Origin: Planococcus sp. CP5-4_YE | Lineage (GTDB): Bacteria; Bacillota; Bacilli; Bacillales_A; Planococcaceae | DNA length: 64,000 bases | Reading direction: 5' to 3' | Assembly: GCF_019042655.1 (NCBI RefSeq) | Contig: NZ_JAHPZO010000003.1 | Coordinates: forward strand, 370,689 to 434,688 | Shown: piece after piece, positions 19,696-28,324 of the stretch | Position numbering within the stretch: the first letter of the stretch is position 1 | How the letters are laid out: each line of letters begins with the position of its first letter | Notes under the pieces: model-generated | What the model was told of the DNA's origin: nothing | Seen by the model: only the letters and a program-made list of their open reading frames with translations | Databases searched by the model: none | Program-made: the position numbers and the translations under genes

Positions 19696-20304
19696 TTACA
19701 CCTTCATTTCAAATGGAGATCCTGTTTGCGCATCTTCCGGCAATACCAAAATTCCTTTTTCCGCCGGCGCATCCGGCAAGTCCAATTCTTTCGCTGAGCA
19801 AATCATTCCGCTAGAAGCGACGCCGCGCAGTTCTGCATCACGAATAACCATACCAGAAGGCATGACCGCACCGACTTTAGCAACGACCACTTTTTGGCCT
19901 GCTTCGACATTCGGCGCACCGCAAACAATCTGCAAAGTTTCTTCGCCGACTGCCACTTGGCACACATTCAATTTGTCGGCATTCGGATGCTTGTCTTTCA
20001 ACGCTACATAGCCGACAACGAATTTTGGTGTTAAATCAACTTCCAGCGTATGGGAGACACCGTTTTTCTCCAATGCGTTTTGAAGCGCCGTCATGAGTGC
20101 TTCCGTCACTTCTACAGGCTGACCTTCCGGCAAGTCTGCATAATCGCTTGCTTGGAACAAGTTGAAACCGGCGATTTCCTGCTGGCCATTTTTGATCAAA
20201 GTCACATCCCCAAATTGTTCCGTATGGATTTTTTCCGGCTTGTCTAATGTCAATTGGACAAGCAGCACATCGCCGACACCTTGTTTATTATAGAATGCAT
20301 TCAT
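19696..20304 (-). CDS. ytpR: YtpR, tRNA-binding domain (EMAPII/OB-fold) protein
   Basis: YtpR, 202 residues. The C-terminal half is an OB-fold tRNA-binding domain (VGYVALKDKHPNADKLNVCQ, VVAKVGAVMPSGMVI, ASSGMICSAKEL) like the N-terminal domain of phenylalanyl-tRNA synthetase beta; the N-terminal part is specific to the YtpR family. Function is unknown and free of catalytic motifs. Its ATG overlaps the ytpQ TGA (ATGA), indicating coupled translation, and it is tightly followed by sftA. Confidence 0.92.
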   Translation of the reverse strand: MNAFYNKQGVGDVLLVQLTLDKPEKIHTEQFGDVTLIKNGQQEIAGFNLFQASDYADLPEGQPVEVTEALMTALQNALEKNGVSHTLEVDLTPKFVVGYVALKDKHPNADKLNVCQVAVGEETLQIVCGAPNVEAGQKVVVAKVGAVMPSGMVIRDAELRGVASSGMICSAKELDLPDAPAEKGILVLPEDAQTGSPFEMKV

Positions 20305-21116
20305 TTTTTATCGTTCTCCTTCTCGGGTCTGTTTTTCGCTAAGATGAATATCGGTTCAAGCGCCTCGTTTTCATAGACGAACGATAAGGATGTAATCGGC
20401 ACTTTGCCGTTCGTGAAGAAATGCATTGCCATCTGGGCAAGCACGTCGTATCCGGTCTCGTTGCGGATATCGCCGATGATCAAGACGTCCTGATGGGGGA
20501 CTGAGACGGTCATGTCCCCTTGTACTTTGTTTTTCATGTCTTTCAAAAACGTTTCATTCAAGATGCGTGTGGCATCATAACCATCATTTTCATTCAGGAA
20601 GTAAAAAACATTTCCTGCTACATGGTCTTCTTTGACAGTAGTTTTTAACTTCTTCACTTGGAATTTGGCAATTTCCTGTACTTGATCGGCTGTCAGCGCT
20701 AGGCTTTCCAACACTTTGTCATCAATCAGTCGGTAAGTCGTCCCTGCATCGAGTGCATAATAAACACGCGTTTCTGCTGTATGGGGCGAAGTCAGGAAGC
20801 GATGGCCTTCACGCGATTCTTCCGGAAACGAAGTCGAACGGATAACCGGGTAAATATGCTGCTCGCCCGGCAATTCCCCAGCTGACTCGCGTTCCATCGC
20901 TTGGAAGGTCTCGGAAATGGTATAAGTGATTTCTTCGATAGCTGAATCACCTTTCGTTTCAAAACGGTTGATTACTTGCGGCAAGGAAATGGTCATGCCT
21001 TTCCCCAGCTTTTTATGCCTAACATTTGCGATATCTTTTTGGCGGTCCAATGTCCAGTTCAACTGGTCATTTGCAACCCGCTCTTTCAGTATAGTAAATA
21101 ACTCGGCGGATTTCAT
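20301..21116 (-). CDS. ytpQ: YtpQ, DUF1444 protein
   Basis: YtpQ, 271 residues, conserved in Bacillales, function unknown. It aligns throughout with B. subtilis YtpQ, for example IYPVIRSTSFP, TAETRIYYALD-type block (here HTAETRVYYALDAGTTYRLI), NDGYDATRILNE and VSVPHQDVLIIGDIRNE. The frame is open for 87 more codons upstream, but AAAAGGAGGAAAAT directly before the ATG at 21116 fixes the start (MKSAELFTILK). Operon: lipoprotein gene - ytpP - ytpQ - ytpR - sftA. Confidence 0.92.
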   Translation of the reverse strand: MKSAELFTILKERVANDQLNWTLDRQKDIANVRHKKLGKGMTISLPQVINRFETKGDSAIEEITYTISETFQAMERESAGELPGEQHIYPVIRSTSFPEESREGHRFLTSPHTAETRVYYALDAGTTYRLIDDKVLESLALTADQVQEIAKFQVKKLKTTVKEDHVAGNVFYFLNENDGYDATRILNETFLKDMKNKVQGDMTVSVPHQDVLIIGDIRNETGYDVLAQMAMHFFTNGKVPITSLSFVYENEALEPIFILAKNRPEKENDKK

Positions 21117-21180
21117 TCCTATTTTCCTCCTTTTCACAAACAAACGGTTCATCCTGCATACAGGAGAACCGTTTTCCCTT

Positions 21181-21498
21181 TTATTTCGACAGGTTGGAGA
21201 TAAACGATTCAATTTCCTCCTGCGTCTTGCGGTCGCGGCTGACGAAGCGCCCTTGCTCCTCGCCTCCACGGAATCCAAGAAAGCTCGGGATTCCATAAAT
21301 ATCTTTTTCGATGCACAAATCGATGAATTCGTCCCGGTCGACTGAGACAAAAGTATAGTCGCTGAATTTCTCTTCAATGTCAGGCATGATGGGATCGATC
21401 ACCCGGCAATCCGGGCACCATCCAGCTGTAAACATGAAGATGACATTCTCTGAGTTTGCTAATTGCGTAAATTGCTCGACTGACTGCAATTTTTCCAT
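21181..21498 (-). CDS. ytpP: YtpP, thioredoxin-like protein
   Basis: A 105-residue thioredoxin-fold protein with active site FTAGWCPDCRVIDP (CPDC rather than CGPC) near residue 30 and the cis-proline GIPSFLGF near 73. Expected cytosolic dithiol-disulfide reductase; the partner is unknown. The start at 21498 (MEKLQSVEQF) follows AAGAGGAG. It lies 5 bases after the upstream lipoprotein gene and is the second gene of the sftA operon. Confidence 0.9.
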   Translation of the reverse strand: MEKLQSVEQFTQLANSENVIFMFTAGWCPDCRVIDPIMPDIEEKFSDYTFVSVDRDEFIDLCIEKDIYGIPSFLGFRGGEEQGRFVSRDRKTQEEIESFISNLSK

Positions 21499-21503
21499 AT
21501 TGT

Positions 21504-22022
21504 TCACTCCTCTTGTGCCGCTTCGATGGAACGGACGGTTTCCATCATCCATTCCATATGGTTTCGAAGCGCGGCTTGCTCTGTAATCGTTGAAAGTTTC
21601 GCGCCTCCGGAACTGACCACCAATTCGTAGCGGTCTTCTGCAATCGTCCGGACCGTGACGAACCCGAACCGGCCATGTTGGCTGAATTTCTCATCCGCAA
21701 GCCAGGTTGCTTCCGGATTGGCTTTTTGCAAATCATAGAAGAACGTGCTGTCCGGTGCTTCGTTTGGGTTGAGGAACAACGCAAACGCTTGGCTGCCGCG
21801 GGTGATCAATACATTATGATCATCTGAAGGCTGCTGCACTTCATAGGCCCCGGGAACATAGAGTTCCGTTTCGCCGGCCGTTTCATTCGGTTCCGGCGCT
21901 TCCTCTTCAAATGCCGCCCTGGCGCTTGAAACGCCTTCCACCAGATCGTCCTCAGGACTGACACAGCCAGCGAGAACCAGGACTGACGAAAACAACATCA
22001 TTTGTAAACCCATTCGAAGCAC
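21504..22022 (-). CDS. Uncharacterised lipoprotein
   Basis: A 172-residue protein I do not recognise. The N terminus MGLQMMLFSSVLVLAGC is a lipoprotein signal with lipobox LAGC, so the mature protein should be lipid-anchored on the outer face of the membrane. The mature part begins with an acidic linker (SPEDDLVEG... EEEAPEPNETAGE), then a compact alpha/beta segment of about 120 residues. GAGGGGG lies 7 bases before a GTG at 22022. It is the first gene of the operon with ytpP, ytpQ, ytpR and sftA; its stop is 5 bases from the ytpP start and its end carries the ytpP ribosome-binding site. Confidence 0.82.
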   Translation of the reverse strand: MLRMGLQMMLFSSVLVLAGCVSPEDDLVEGVSSARAAFEEEAPEPNETAGETELYVPGAYEVQQPSDDHNVLITRGSQAFALFLNPNEAPDSTFFYDLQKANPEATWLADEKFSQHGRFGFVTVRTIAEDRYELVVSSGGAKLSTITEQAALRNHMEWMMETVRSIEAAQEE

Positions 22023-22145
22023 AGCATTTCCCCCTCTTTTTCTCCATCGGCTTCCCGTTTCCTGAATAAAGCAGCAAAACAGGCATGATTGAATAAGCTT
22101 TTCTTTTCTAGCTACATTTTAAAGATGTTTGTGGGCACATGCAAC

Positions 22146-22655
22146 TTAATCGCTGTTTGCTTGCCATTGCCCGAACAATAAGACAACGATTTGAGAAAAT
22201 AGCTCAACCCGGTTCAACTTGCCGGCTGTCAAAATTCCGATCGCTCCTTTATGGTGGCGGATGCCTGTTTCCTGTGCATAGCGGTCCATTACAGGGCCGA
22301 GTTCTTCGCCAGCACGCAATAGCATGGCAATTTCCGCAGGCAACGGCACTTGCGCCCCGCCTGCCACGTAAACGTCTCCATCGGACGTAACCAGGGCTCC
22401 CCAATTGCATAGATACATCGTCCCGTCGAGTTCGAAGACGCCCCCTTCCAATCCAATTGCAGCGTCACAATCAGCCAGCACATGATGTGCTCGATTAATC
22501 GCCCCGGCTCTGGTTTCTTCAATGGAAAATGGCTGTGCCGAAACTCCTGATTGTGCTTCTTGCTGGTTGATCTCTGCCTGGATGCCTAATTTCTCAAGAG
22601 CTGACGCGACTGCCCCGGTTTTAGCTGGATTGGTTGATGCTACACATAATTTCAT
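22146..22655 (-). CDS. DUF84 family inosine/xanthosine triphosphatase (YjjX type)
   Basis: A 169-residue protein of the ITPase-like YjjX/DUF84 family, which hydrolyses ITP and XTP to keep deaminated purines out of nucleic acid. Visible: the N-terminal nucleotide loop VASTNPAKTGAVASAL, the SGVSAQPFSIEETRAGAINRA block, and GLEGGVFE with the catalytic acidic residues. AAAGGAGAG precedes the ATG. It lies downstream of ytoP behind a terminator. Confidence 0.86.
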   Translation of the reverse strand: MKLCVASTNPAKTGAVASALEKLGIQAEINQQEAQSGVSAQPFSIEETRAGAINRAHHVLADCDAAIGLEGGVFELDGTMYLCNWGALVTSDGDVYVAGGAQVPLPAEIAMLLRAGEELGPVMDRYAQETGIRHHKGAIGILTAGKLNRVELFSQIVVLLFGQWQANSD

Positions 22656-22703
22656 CTGTTTCTCTCCTTTGCTTCATGTAAAATTTTTATCCGCAGCCAG
22701 ACA

Positions 22704-22729
22704 AAAAGCGGCCCGGGGGCCGCTTTTCA
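22704..22729 (-). terminator. ytoP: ytoP terminator
   Basis: AAAAGCGGCCC - GGG - GGCCGCTTTT, a GC-rich stem with T-tract, directly after the ytoP stop on the minus strand. Confidence 0.85.
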
Positions 22730-23803
22730 TCAGACGTTTTGTTTGATTGTGTCAATCGTCGACTGGTCTGTTGCCTTCACCAATTTCACGAGCAGCTCTT
22801 TGGCCGCTGCGTAATCGTCTGTATGGATGACCGAGGCGGAAGTATGGATATAGCGCGAGCAGATGCCAATGACAGAACTTGGGATCCCTTCATTGGCGAT
22901 ATGGACTTTCCCAGCATCCGTCCCGCCTTGCGAGACAAAGTATTGGTAAGGGATGTTATGTGTTTCAGCAGTATCGAGAATGAATTCGCGCATGCCGCGG
23001 TGTGTGACCATCGTGCGGTCGAGGATGCGCAACAGCGCTCCTTTTCCTAGCTGGCCGAATTCGTTCTTATCCCCTGTCGCATCGTTTGCCGGGCTTGCAT
23101 CCAGCGCATAAAAGATATCCGGCTGGATCAAATTGGCGGCTGTCTGCGCACCGCGAAGTCCCACTTCTTCCATGACCGTCGCCCCGGAGAACAATTGGTT
23201 CGGCAAAGACTCGCCTTGCAATTCTTTTAGCAATTCAATCGACAATCCGCAGCCATAACGGTTGTCCCAAGCTTTTGCCATGATTTTCTTGTCATTGGCC
23301 ATCGGCGTGAATGGGCTGAATGGAACGATTTGCTGGCCAGGGCGAACGCCCATCGACAGTGCATCTTCTTTATCGTCTGCACCGATATCGATCAGCATGT
23401 TTTTAATGTCCATCGGCTTTTGGCGCGTTGCCTCGTCCAATAGATGCGGCGGGATCGACCCGACGACGCCCGGAATGATGCGGTCTCCAGCTACAACGTC
23501 CACACGCATTGCCAGCATGACCTGGTTCCACCAGCCGCCGAGTGGTTGAAAGCGCAGCATGCCATTGTCAGTGATTTGCGTGACCATGAAGCCGACTTCG
23601 TCCATATGACCAGCAACCATGACGCGCGGCCCATCGTGTGAGCCTTTTTTGACGCCAAATATACTTCCGAGATTGTCCTGGATCAGTTCATCCGAATATT
23701 TTTCAAGCTCACTGCGCATAAACTTGCGCACCGCGGATTCATTGCCGGGTGCTCCTGGAAGCTCGGTCAAAGTTTTAAACATCGTTCTTGTATCTTGGTT
23801 CAT
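22730..23803 (-). CDS. ytoP: M42 family aminopeptidase (YtoP)
   Basis: A 357-residue metallo-aminopeptidase of family M42 (glutamyl aminopeptidase/FrvX/TET type), likely a large cytosolic oligomer that trims peptides. Di-metal ligands and catalytic acids can be seen in [43 protein letters not shown] and [16 protein letters not shown] precedes the ATG. The gene order ytoP-ytzB (divergent)-ytnP matches B. subtilis. Confidence 0.93.
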   Translation of the reverse strand: MNQDTRTMFKTLTELPGAPGNESAVRKFMRSELEKYSDELIQDNLGSIFGVKKGSHDGPRVMVAGHMDEVGFMVTQITDNGMLRFQPLGGWWNQVMLAMRVDVVAGDRIIPGVVGSIPPHLLDEATRQKPMDIKNMLIDIGADDKEDALSMGVRPGQQIVPFSPFTPMANDKKIMAKAWDNRYGCGLSIELLKELQGESLPNQLFSGATVMEEVGLRGAQTAANLIQPDIFYALDASPANDATGDKNEFGQLGKGALLRILDRTMVTHRGMREFILDTAETHNIPYQYFVSQGGTDAGKVHIANEGIPSSVIGICSRYIHTSASVIHTDDYAAAKELLVKLVKATDQSTIDTIKQNV

Positions 23804-23979
23804 TTAAATTCCCCCTCGATAAAATATGTATGTGCATCCTTTACCAGTTTAGAGCTTTTTTCTTGTGAATGCCAGTTCAGGTAGTTCGATTGACGAAATA
23901 TTTTGAGTGCTTACAGTTCATTGCGTGTATTTTTCCGCTTTATGGTACAATTTAGCCAGAATGCAAAGGAGGGGTTTTC

Positions 23980-24294
23980 ATGAAAAATCGTGATTTGCTC
24001 ATTGGATTTGCTGCGGGTGCAGCAACAGCTTATATCGCAAAGGAAGTTCTCGAAAACAAACAGACGCTTTACCCGGCCGATGATGTGTTGAAGAAAGTTA
24101 AACAGTCTTTCAAAGAGGAAGGCCCGATCGACGGCTCGTGGATCTTTATGAAAACCGAGCCTTACAATCAGCACGCCGTCAAGACGGAAGTGTATAAAGG
24201 CGGCATCACGCGGCATCGCGACGATGAACTCGAGCAATATGAGTTTCTGGCCGATGCCTACACCGGAGCTGTCTTGGAAGTCACCAAATCCTAA
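23980..24294 (+). CDS. ytzB: YtzB, PepSY-like small protein
   Basis: A 104-residue conserved Bacillales protein. A short hydrophobic N terminus (LLIGFAAGAATAYIAKEVL, residues 5-23) may anchor it, followed by a PepSY-like alpha/beta segment ending in YEFLADAYTGAVLEVTKS, typical of that domain. PepSY domains are often linked to extracellular protease control, but no activity is shown for YtzB. CAAAGGAGGGG precedes the ATG. It is monocistronic. Confidence 0.85.
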   Translation: MKNRDLLIGFAAGAATAYIAKEVLENKQTLYPADDVLKKVKQSFKEEGPIDGSWIFMKTEPYNQHAVKTEVYKGGITRHRDDELEQYEFLADAYTGAVLEVTKS

Positions 24295-24305
24295 AAGAAC
24301 ACGTT

Positions 24306-24344
24306 AAAACGCCCTGCGGAAATATCCGCAGGGCGTTTTGCTTT
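24306..24344. terminator. Bidirectional terminator between ytzB and ytnP
   Basis: AAAACGCCCTGCGGA - AATA - TCCGCAGGGCGTTTT, a near-perfect 15-bp stem shared by converging genes. Confidence 0.9.
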
Positions 24345-24348
24345 CTTC

Positions 24349-25206
24349 TTATTCAAACACTTTTTCTTTGCGTTCGAGCGCGTCGACCACTTCTTTTCCG
24401 TCCTCGTTCCATTTGATGAGTCGGTAAAAGGCATCGTGATAGAAGCTGAAATAGAAATTGCCCGGCAGCGCTTCTTTCATCAGCTTGTCTTTTGCATAGA
24501 TCGAGTCCATCGGATAATCATCGAATGCCAATACCCACAGCGGATTTTGATGGGCATGGGTCGGCATAATGTCTCCCATATGGAGAATCGTCTCGCCGTT
24601 CTGTTCAAACTTGATGACGCTATGGCCGTTCGAATGGCCACCGGTGTGGATCATGGTGATGGCGTCGAACACGGTCACTTTGTCGGTAAAGGTTTCGACC
24701 TGTCCGGTAATTGGCTCCCAATTTTCTTTCCAATACGTATTGCGTGAGCGGATGTTCGGGTTTTGCATTTCCTCCCATTCCACAGCCGATACGTAAATTT
24801 TTGCGTTCGGAAACGCAGACACGTATCTCTCGCCTTGCTTTTTCGTCAAGCCGGCCGCGTGATCGCCGTGGAGATGCGTCATCAACACCGTATCAATATC
24901 TTCCGCAGACAAGCCGAGCTCTTTCAGCTGCTCTTCCACAAGTGATTCCGAGGAAACGCCCAGATTGCGCTTTTGGCGATCGGTCAATTTGCCATTGCCA
25001 AGCCCGCTGTCAACAAGGATATTATGGCCATCGAACTGCACCAAAATCGGATGTGTCGGCAATTCAATCTGGTTCTGTCCATTTGCAGGATAGCGTTTTG
25101 ACCACACTACTTTCGGGACGACGCCGAACATCGTGCCTCCATCGAGCCAAGTCGTTCCCCCATCAAGCCAAGTTAACAACATGTCGTGAAATTGAAATTT
25201 CTGCAT
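24349..25206 (-). CDS. ytnP: YtnP-like metallo-beta-lactamase fold lactonase
   Basis: A 285-residue MBL-fold hydrolase close to B. subtilis YtnP, a quorum-quenching lactonase. The metal motif is [11 protein letters not shown] (HxHxDH) near residue 114, with further ligands in [11 protein letters not shown] and [13 protein letters not shown]. The N terminus contains [14 protein letters not shown], which looks like a duplication but has the same length as in the B. subtilis homologue. AAGGGGGAG precedes the ATG. It is the last gene of thpR-ytlR-trmB-ytnP. Natural substrate in this organism is not known. Confidence 0.9.
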   Translation of the reverse strand: MQKFQFHDMLLTWLDGGTTWLDGGTMFGVVPKVVWSKRYPANGQNQIELPTHPILVQFDGHNILVDSGLGNGKLTDRQKRNLGVSSESLVEEQLKELGLSAEDIDTVLMTHLHGDHAAGLTKKQGERYVSAFPNAKIYVSAVEWEEMQNPNIRSRNTYWKENWEPITGQVETFTDKVTVFDAITMIHTGGHSNGHSVIKFEQNGETILHMGDIMPTHAHQNPLWVLAFDDYPMDSIYAKDKLMKEALPGNFYFSFYHDAFYRLIKWNEDGKEVVDALERKEKVFE

Positions 25207-25231
25207 ACAAACTCCCCCTTATGAGTTGATG

Positions 25232-25879
25232 TTACGCTTGGAATTTCGCCTCCAGCCGGTAGATCGGCTGCCCTTTTTTCAAAAACTTCTCTTCATATTC
25301 CGTCATGATATTCCACTCCGGTTCATTGGCATGAAGATCCAGCGATACATCCTTCAATAACATACCATATTCGGAAATGCTCGTGAGCGAATATTCAAAA
25401 AGCCCGCGGTTATCGGTCTTGAAATGAATTTCGCCGCCTTCAGGCAACACACGTTCATACAATTTCAAAAAACTCTCATGCGTCAAACGCCGTTTCGCGT
25501 GGCGCGTCTTCGGCCAAGGATCCGAAAAGTTCAAGTAAACGCGATCGATTTCGCTTGCTTCGAAAAATGTTTCAAGTTCCTGCGCGTTCACTTGCAAGAG
25601 ACGGAGGTTCGGGATGCCGCCTTCCGGCTCTAACGCCCCTTGAAGTGCCGTCACGATCACGCTTTCGAACAGTTCAATTCCGATGTAATTAATATCCGGA
25701 TTGGCTTGTGCCATGCCCGTAATAAAACGGCCTTTCCCGCTTCCGGCCTCGATGTGGATCGGGCGGTCATTGCCGAACTCTTCGTGCCATTTGCCTTTTA
25801 GCGCTTCCGGATTCGGAATGACGATTTCCGGATGGGCTTCAATCAACTCTGCCGCCCATGGTTTATATCTTGCTCTCAT
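25232..25879 (-). CDS. trmB: tRNA (guanine-N7-)-methyltransferase
   Basis: TrmB, 215 residues, methylates G46 of tRNA to m7G with S-adenosylmethionine. Class I methyltransferase motifs: [10 protein letters not shown] (SAM loop), YIGIELFE, and the signature [16 protein letters not shown] with catalytic Asp. AAGAGGA lies ahead of the ATG. Length is usual for Gram-positive TrmB. Second-last gene in its operon, 25 bases before ytnP. Confidence 0.96.
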   Translation of the reverse strand: MRARYKPWAAELIEAHPEIVIPNPEALKGKWHEEFGNDRPIHIEAGSGKGRFITGMAQANPDINYIGIELFESVIVTALQGALEPEGGIPNLRLLQVNAQELETFFEASEIDRVYLNFSDPWPKTRHAKRRLTHESFLKLYERVLPEGGEIHFKTDNRGLFEYSLTSISEYGMLLKDVSLDLHANEPEWNIMTEYEEKFLKKGQPIYRLEAKFQA

Positions 25880-25900
25880 GTATAGACATCCTCTTTCTGC

Positions 25901-26812
25901 TTATAATTTTGCTTGTTGCCATTGTTTAGCTGAAACACAAAACTCGAGTGGTTCTTGCGCATCTGCCATTCCCGCGTCGTCCCCGTCCACATGACGCGGT
26001 ACTGGGCAATCCACGGCGAGCGAAAAATGCTTGCCGCTGAACTGCACGACTTCCGAAAATTTCGTATGGCTTCCGCTAAATACCGTACCAAATACGGCCA
26101 GTAGTTTCAATCTCGGCAAACGGTGGACGACCGTCAATTCGAGCAGGCCATCGTGGACAGACGAATTAGGTGAAATCTTCATACCGCCGCCAAAATACGG
26201 CTGATTGCTGACAGTAGCGAGCCACACATCCTCATAATGATAAACTGCGCCATTCAATTCGACCGTCAGGCAGAACTTCTTGAATGCAAACAAGGTCGTG
26301 ACGACGAAAATCAAATACGCCAATTTGCCGAGCCTGAATTTATTCAGCCACAGCTTCGTTCTCGAACGATTGACAGCATGCGCCACGGCGGCGTCAAAGC
26401 CAAGGCCGGAACTGCTGGTAAACAGCTGCTCCGGTTGAACGCCCACTTGCCCGATATCGGTCAGCTGGCCTTTCGGGCTTGCCAAAAAACGGCTGATTTC
26501 CTGTGTAGAGGAAAAACAACCAAATGTACGCGCGAAATCATTGCCCGACCCGGCAGGAACCGAAGCGATGAATAGATGCTTCGAGCCGGCCGCAGCTGCT
26601 GCAATTTCACGCATCGTCCCGTCTCCGCCAAAGCCGATCACCAAAGTCTTCCGTTCCCTCTCTTTCAATTGTTCGACCAATTGAAATGCATGCCCTGGAG
26701 AGCGGGTAACGAATTGCTCGAAAGGAAAATCGATCGTTTCGGAAAACTTGGGCCATTTCCTAAGTGCCGCCCCGTTGCCGGCTGTTGGGTTGATGATAAA
26801 GACAATCTCCAT
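25901..26812 (-). CDS. ytlR: Diacylglycerol/lipid kinase family protein (YtlR)
   Basis: A 303-residue lipid kinase of the YegS/BmrU/DgkB type. The catalytic fold signature IGFGGDGTMREIAAAA (GGDGT) lies near residue 60 and SVPAGSGNDFAR near 90; FIINPTAGNG opens the protein. Substrate may be a membrane diacylglycerol or a related lipid alcohol; B. subtilis YtlR is likewise unassigned and is not the essential DgkB. GGGGGGAA precedes the ATG, 16 bases after thpR. Confidence 0.88.
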   Translation of the reverse strand: MEIVFIINPTAGNGAALRKWPKFSETIDFPFEQFVTRSPGHAFQLVEQLKERERKTLVIGFGGDGTMREIAAAAAGSKHLFIASVPAGSGNDFARTFGCFSSTQEISRFLASPKGQLTDIGQVGVQPEQLFTSSSGLGFDAAVAHAVNRSRTKLWLNKFRLGKLAYLIFVVTTLFAFKKFCLTVELNGAVYHYEDVWLATVSNQPYFGGGMKISPNSSVHDGLLELTVVHRLPRLKLLAVFGTVFSGSHTKFSEVVQFSGKHFSLAVDCPVPRHVDGDDAGMADAQEPLEFCVSAKQWQQAKL

Positions 26813-26828
26813 ATTTCCCCCCTAACGC

Positions 26829-27365
26829 TTAAGCGTCGCCTTTCAATCGATAAGTTTGGATTTCTTTGTATCGCGGGGTTTCCCGTGGATGAATTTCGAA
26901 TAAGGAGAATGAATCAACCTCAAATTCCAGCTCTTCCAGCTGCCAGTTCCCTGCCAATTCGCCGCCTTTCCAGCGGCTGGCGAGTGTAATATGCGGAACA
27001 AAAGGTTTCGGGTCAGTGGACAGTTGCAATGGCCACAGCTGTTGCTCTACAGCCTGTTGAAGTTCCATCAATCCAGGGCTGTCAGCCAACGCAGCATAGA
27101 CAATGCGTGGAGTTTCAGGATTGCCGAAAGTCTTCACGCCGTCGAGCCGCAAGCGAAACGGCGCTTGATCAATTTGCCGGAGACGTTCAACAATCTCTCC
27201 CAATTCGCCATAGCGGTCTTCGCCAATAAAGACCAAGGTAATGTGCATGTCTCCAGGAGGCGTTAAACGCTTATGAGTAGACAGCTCCCAGGAATCTCTC
27301 GCTTGCCCGATTTTTTCTGCTATTTTTTGCGGAATCCGAATTCCGATAAAATAATGCGTGCTCAT
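26829..27365 (-). CDS. thpR: RNA 2',3'-cyclic phosphodiesterase (2H family)
   Basis: ThpR (LigT, YtlP), 178 residues, a 2H phosphoesterase that opens 2',3'-cyclic phosphates on RNA ends. Both catalytic HxTx motifs are intact: DMHITLVFIG near residue 40 and VPHITLASRW near 127. I place the start at the ATG at 27365 (MSTHYFIGIRIPQ), which has GTGAGGTGA at a fitting distance; the in-frame GTG at 27374 lies inside that site. First gene of the operon with ytlR, trmB and ytnP. Confidence 0.92.
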   Translation of the reverse strand: MSTHYFIGIRIPQKIAEKIGQARDSWELSTHKRLTPPGDMHITLVFIGEDRYGELGEIVERLRQIDQAPFRLRLDGVKTFGNPETPRIVYAALADSPGLMELQQAVEQQLWPLQLSTDPKPFVPHITLASRWKGGELAGNWQLEELEFEVDSFSLFEIHPRETPRYKEIQTYRLKGDA

Positions 27366-27399
27366 AATCATCACCTCACTTTATTATAACTGACGGGCG

Positions 27400-27430
27400 C
27401 AAAAAAAGGACCGGCTCTTTGCCGGTCCCG
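27400..27430 (-). terminator. pepV-dat terminator
   Basis: GGGACCGGC - AAAGA - GCCGGTCC followed on the minus strand by TTTTTTT, after the dat stop. Confidence 0.9.
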
Positions 27431-27453
27431 GGATTGCATAATAAGTGCAGGAA

Positions 27454-28302
27454 TCAGGAAATAACGCCCAATTTAATCCGCGCTTCAAAAGCTTTTTGCA
27501 GTTTGCGCGTCAATTCGCCAGGCTTGCCATCCGCAATTTTCTGACCGGAAATCTCAGTGACCGGCATGACTTCAGAAGTCGTGGATGACAGGAAAAATTC
27601 ATCCATTTCAAGCGCTTGCTGCTTCGTGAACGCCGTTTCCATCACTTCAATGCCCATTTCGCCGCATAGTTCGAAGATGACGCGTCGCGTGATGCCGTTC
27701 AAGATCAAGTTGGTCGCTGGATGGGTATAGAGAACACCGTCTTTGATGCCGTACATATTCGATGATGAACCTTCCGTTACCGTATCGCCGCGGTGAAGAA
27801 TCGCTTCGAAATAACCTTCTTCATAAGCCTGTTGTTTAGCCATCACATTGCCGAGCAAGTTCAAGCTCTTGATGTCGCAGCGCAACCAGCGCATGTCTTC
27901 AATCAAGACCGCTTTCACGCCTTCTTTCAGGAATGTCACAGGGCGCTCGACCGATTTCGTGTAACCGACCACCACCGGCTCTGCATTTTCCGGGAATTGA
28001 TGATTTCGAGGAGCCGCTCCGCGGGTAATTTGAACATACACTTGGCCGTTGTCGATTTGATTCAATTCAACCAAATCGTAGAGCATCTTATGGAACACGT
28101 CTTTTGTGTAAGGAACCGTAATGCGGATTTTCTCTGCACTGGCATAGAAACGGTCGATATGTTCCGTTGCCGTGAACAAATCCCCTTCATACACGCGGAT
28201 GACTTCATAAATGCCGTCGCCGAACTGATACCCGCGGTCTTCTTTTGAAATCTCCAAATCCTGTTCTTTTACAATCTCGCCGTTAGACAAAATCCATTTC
28301 AT
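27454..28302 (-). CDS. dat: D-amino-acid transaminase
   Basis: Dat, 282 residues, a fold-IV PLP enzyme that interconverts D-amino acids, notably making D-glutamate from D-alanine for the cell wall. The opening LSNGEIVKEQDLEISKEDRG is followed by YQFGDGIYEVIRVY, the PLP lysine in RCDIKSLNLLGNVMAKQ near residue 145, EGSSSNMYG, and FLSSTTSEVMPV. The start at 28302 (MKWILSN) has AGAAGGA at correct spacing; homologues begin there. It is downstream of pepV, 22 bases after its stop. Confidence 0.94.
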   Translation of the reverse strand: MKWILSNGEIVKEQDLEISKEDRGYQFGDGIYEVIRVYEGDLFTATEHIDRFYASAEKIRITVPYTKDVFHKMLYDLVELNQIDNGQVYVQITRGAAPRNHQFPENAEPVVVGYTKSVERPVTFLKEGVKAVLIEDMRWLRCDIKSLNLLGNVMAKQQAYEEGYFEAILHRGDTVTEGSSSNMYGIKDGVLYTHPATNLILNGITRRVIFELCGEMGIEVMETAFTKQQALEMDEFFLSSTTSEVMPVTEISGQKIADGKPGELTRKLQKAFEARIKLGVIS

Positions 28303-28324
28303 TGCCATTCCTTCTTCCCTGTAA

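Noticed and set aside
24349..25206. Apparent duplication [14 protein letters not shown] at the start of YtnP
   Set aside because: B. subtilis YtnP has the equivalent LTWLNGGVTHMDGG of the same length, so this is convergence of a natural repeat and not a recent insertion.
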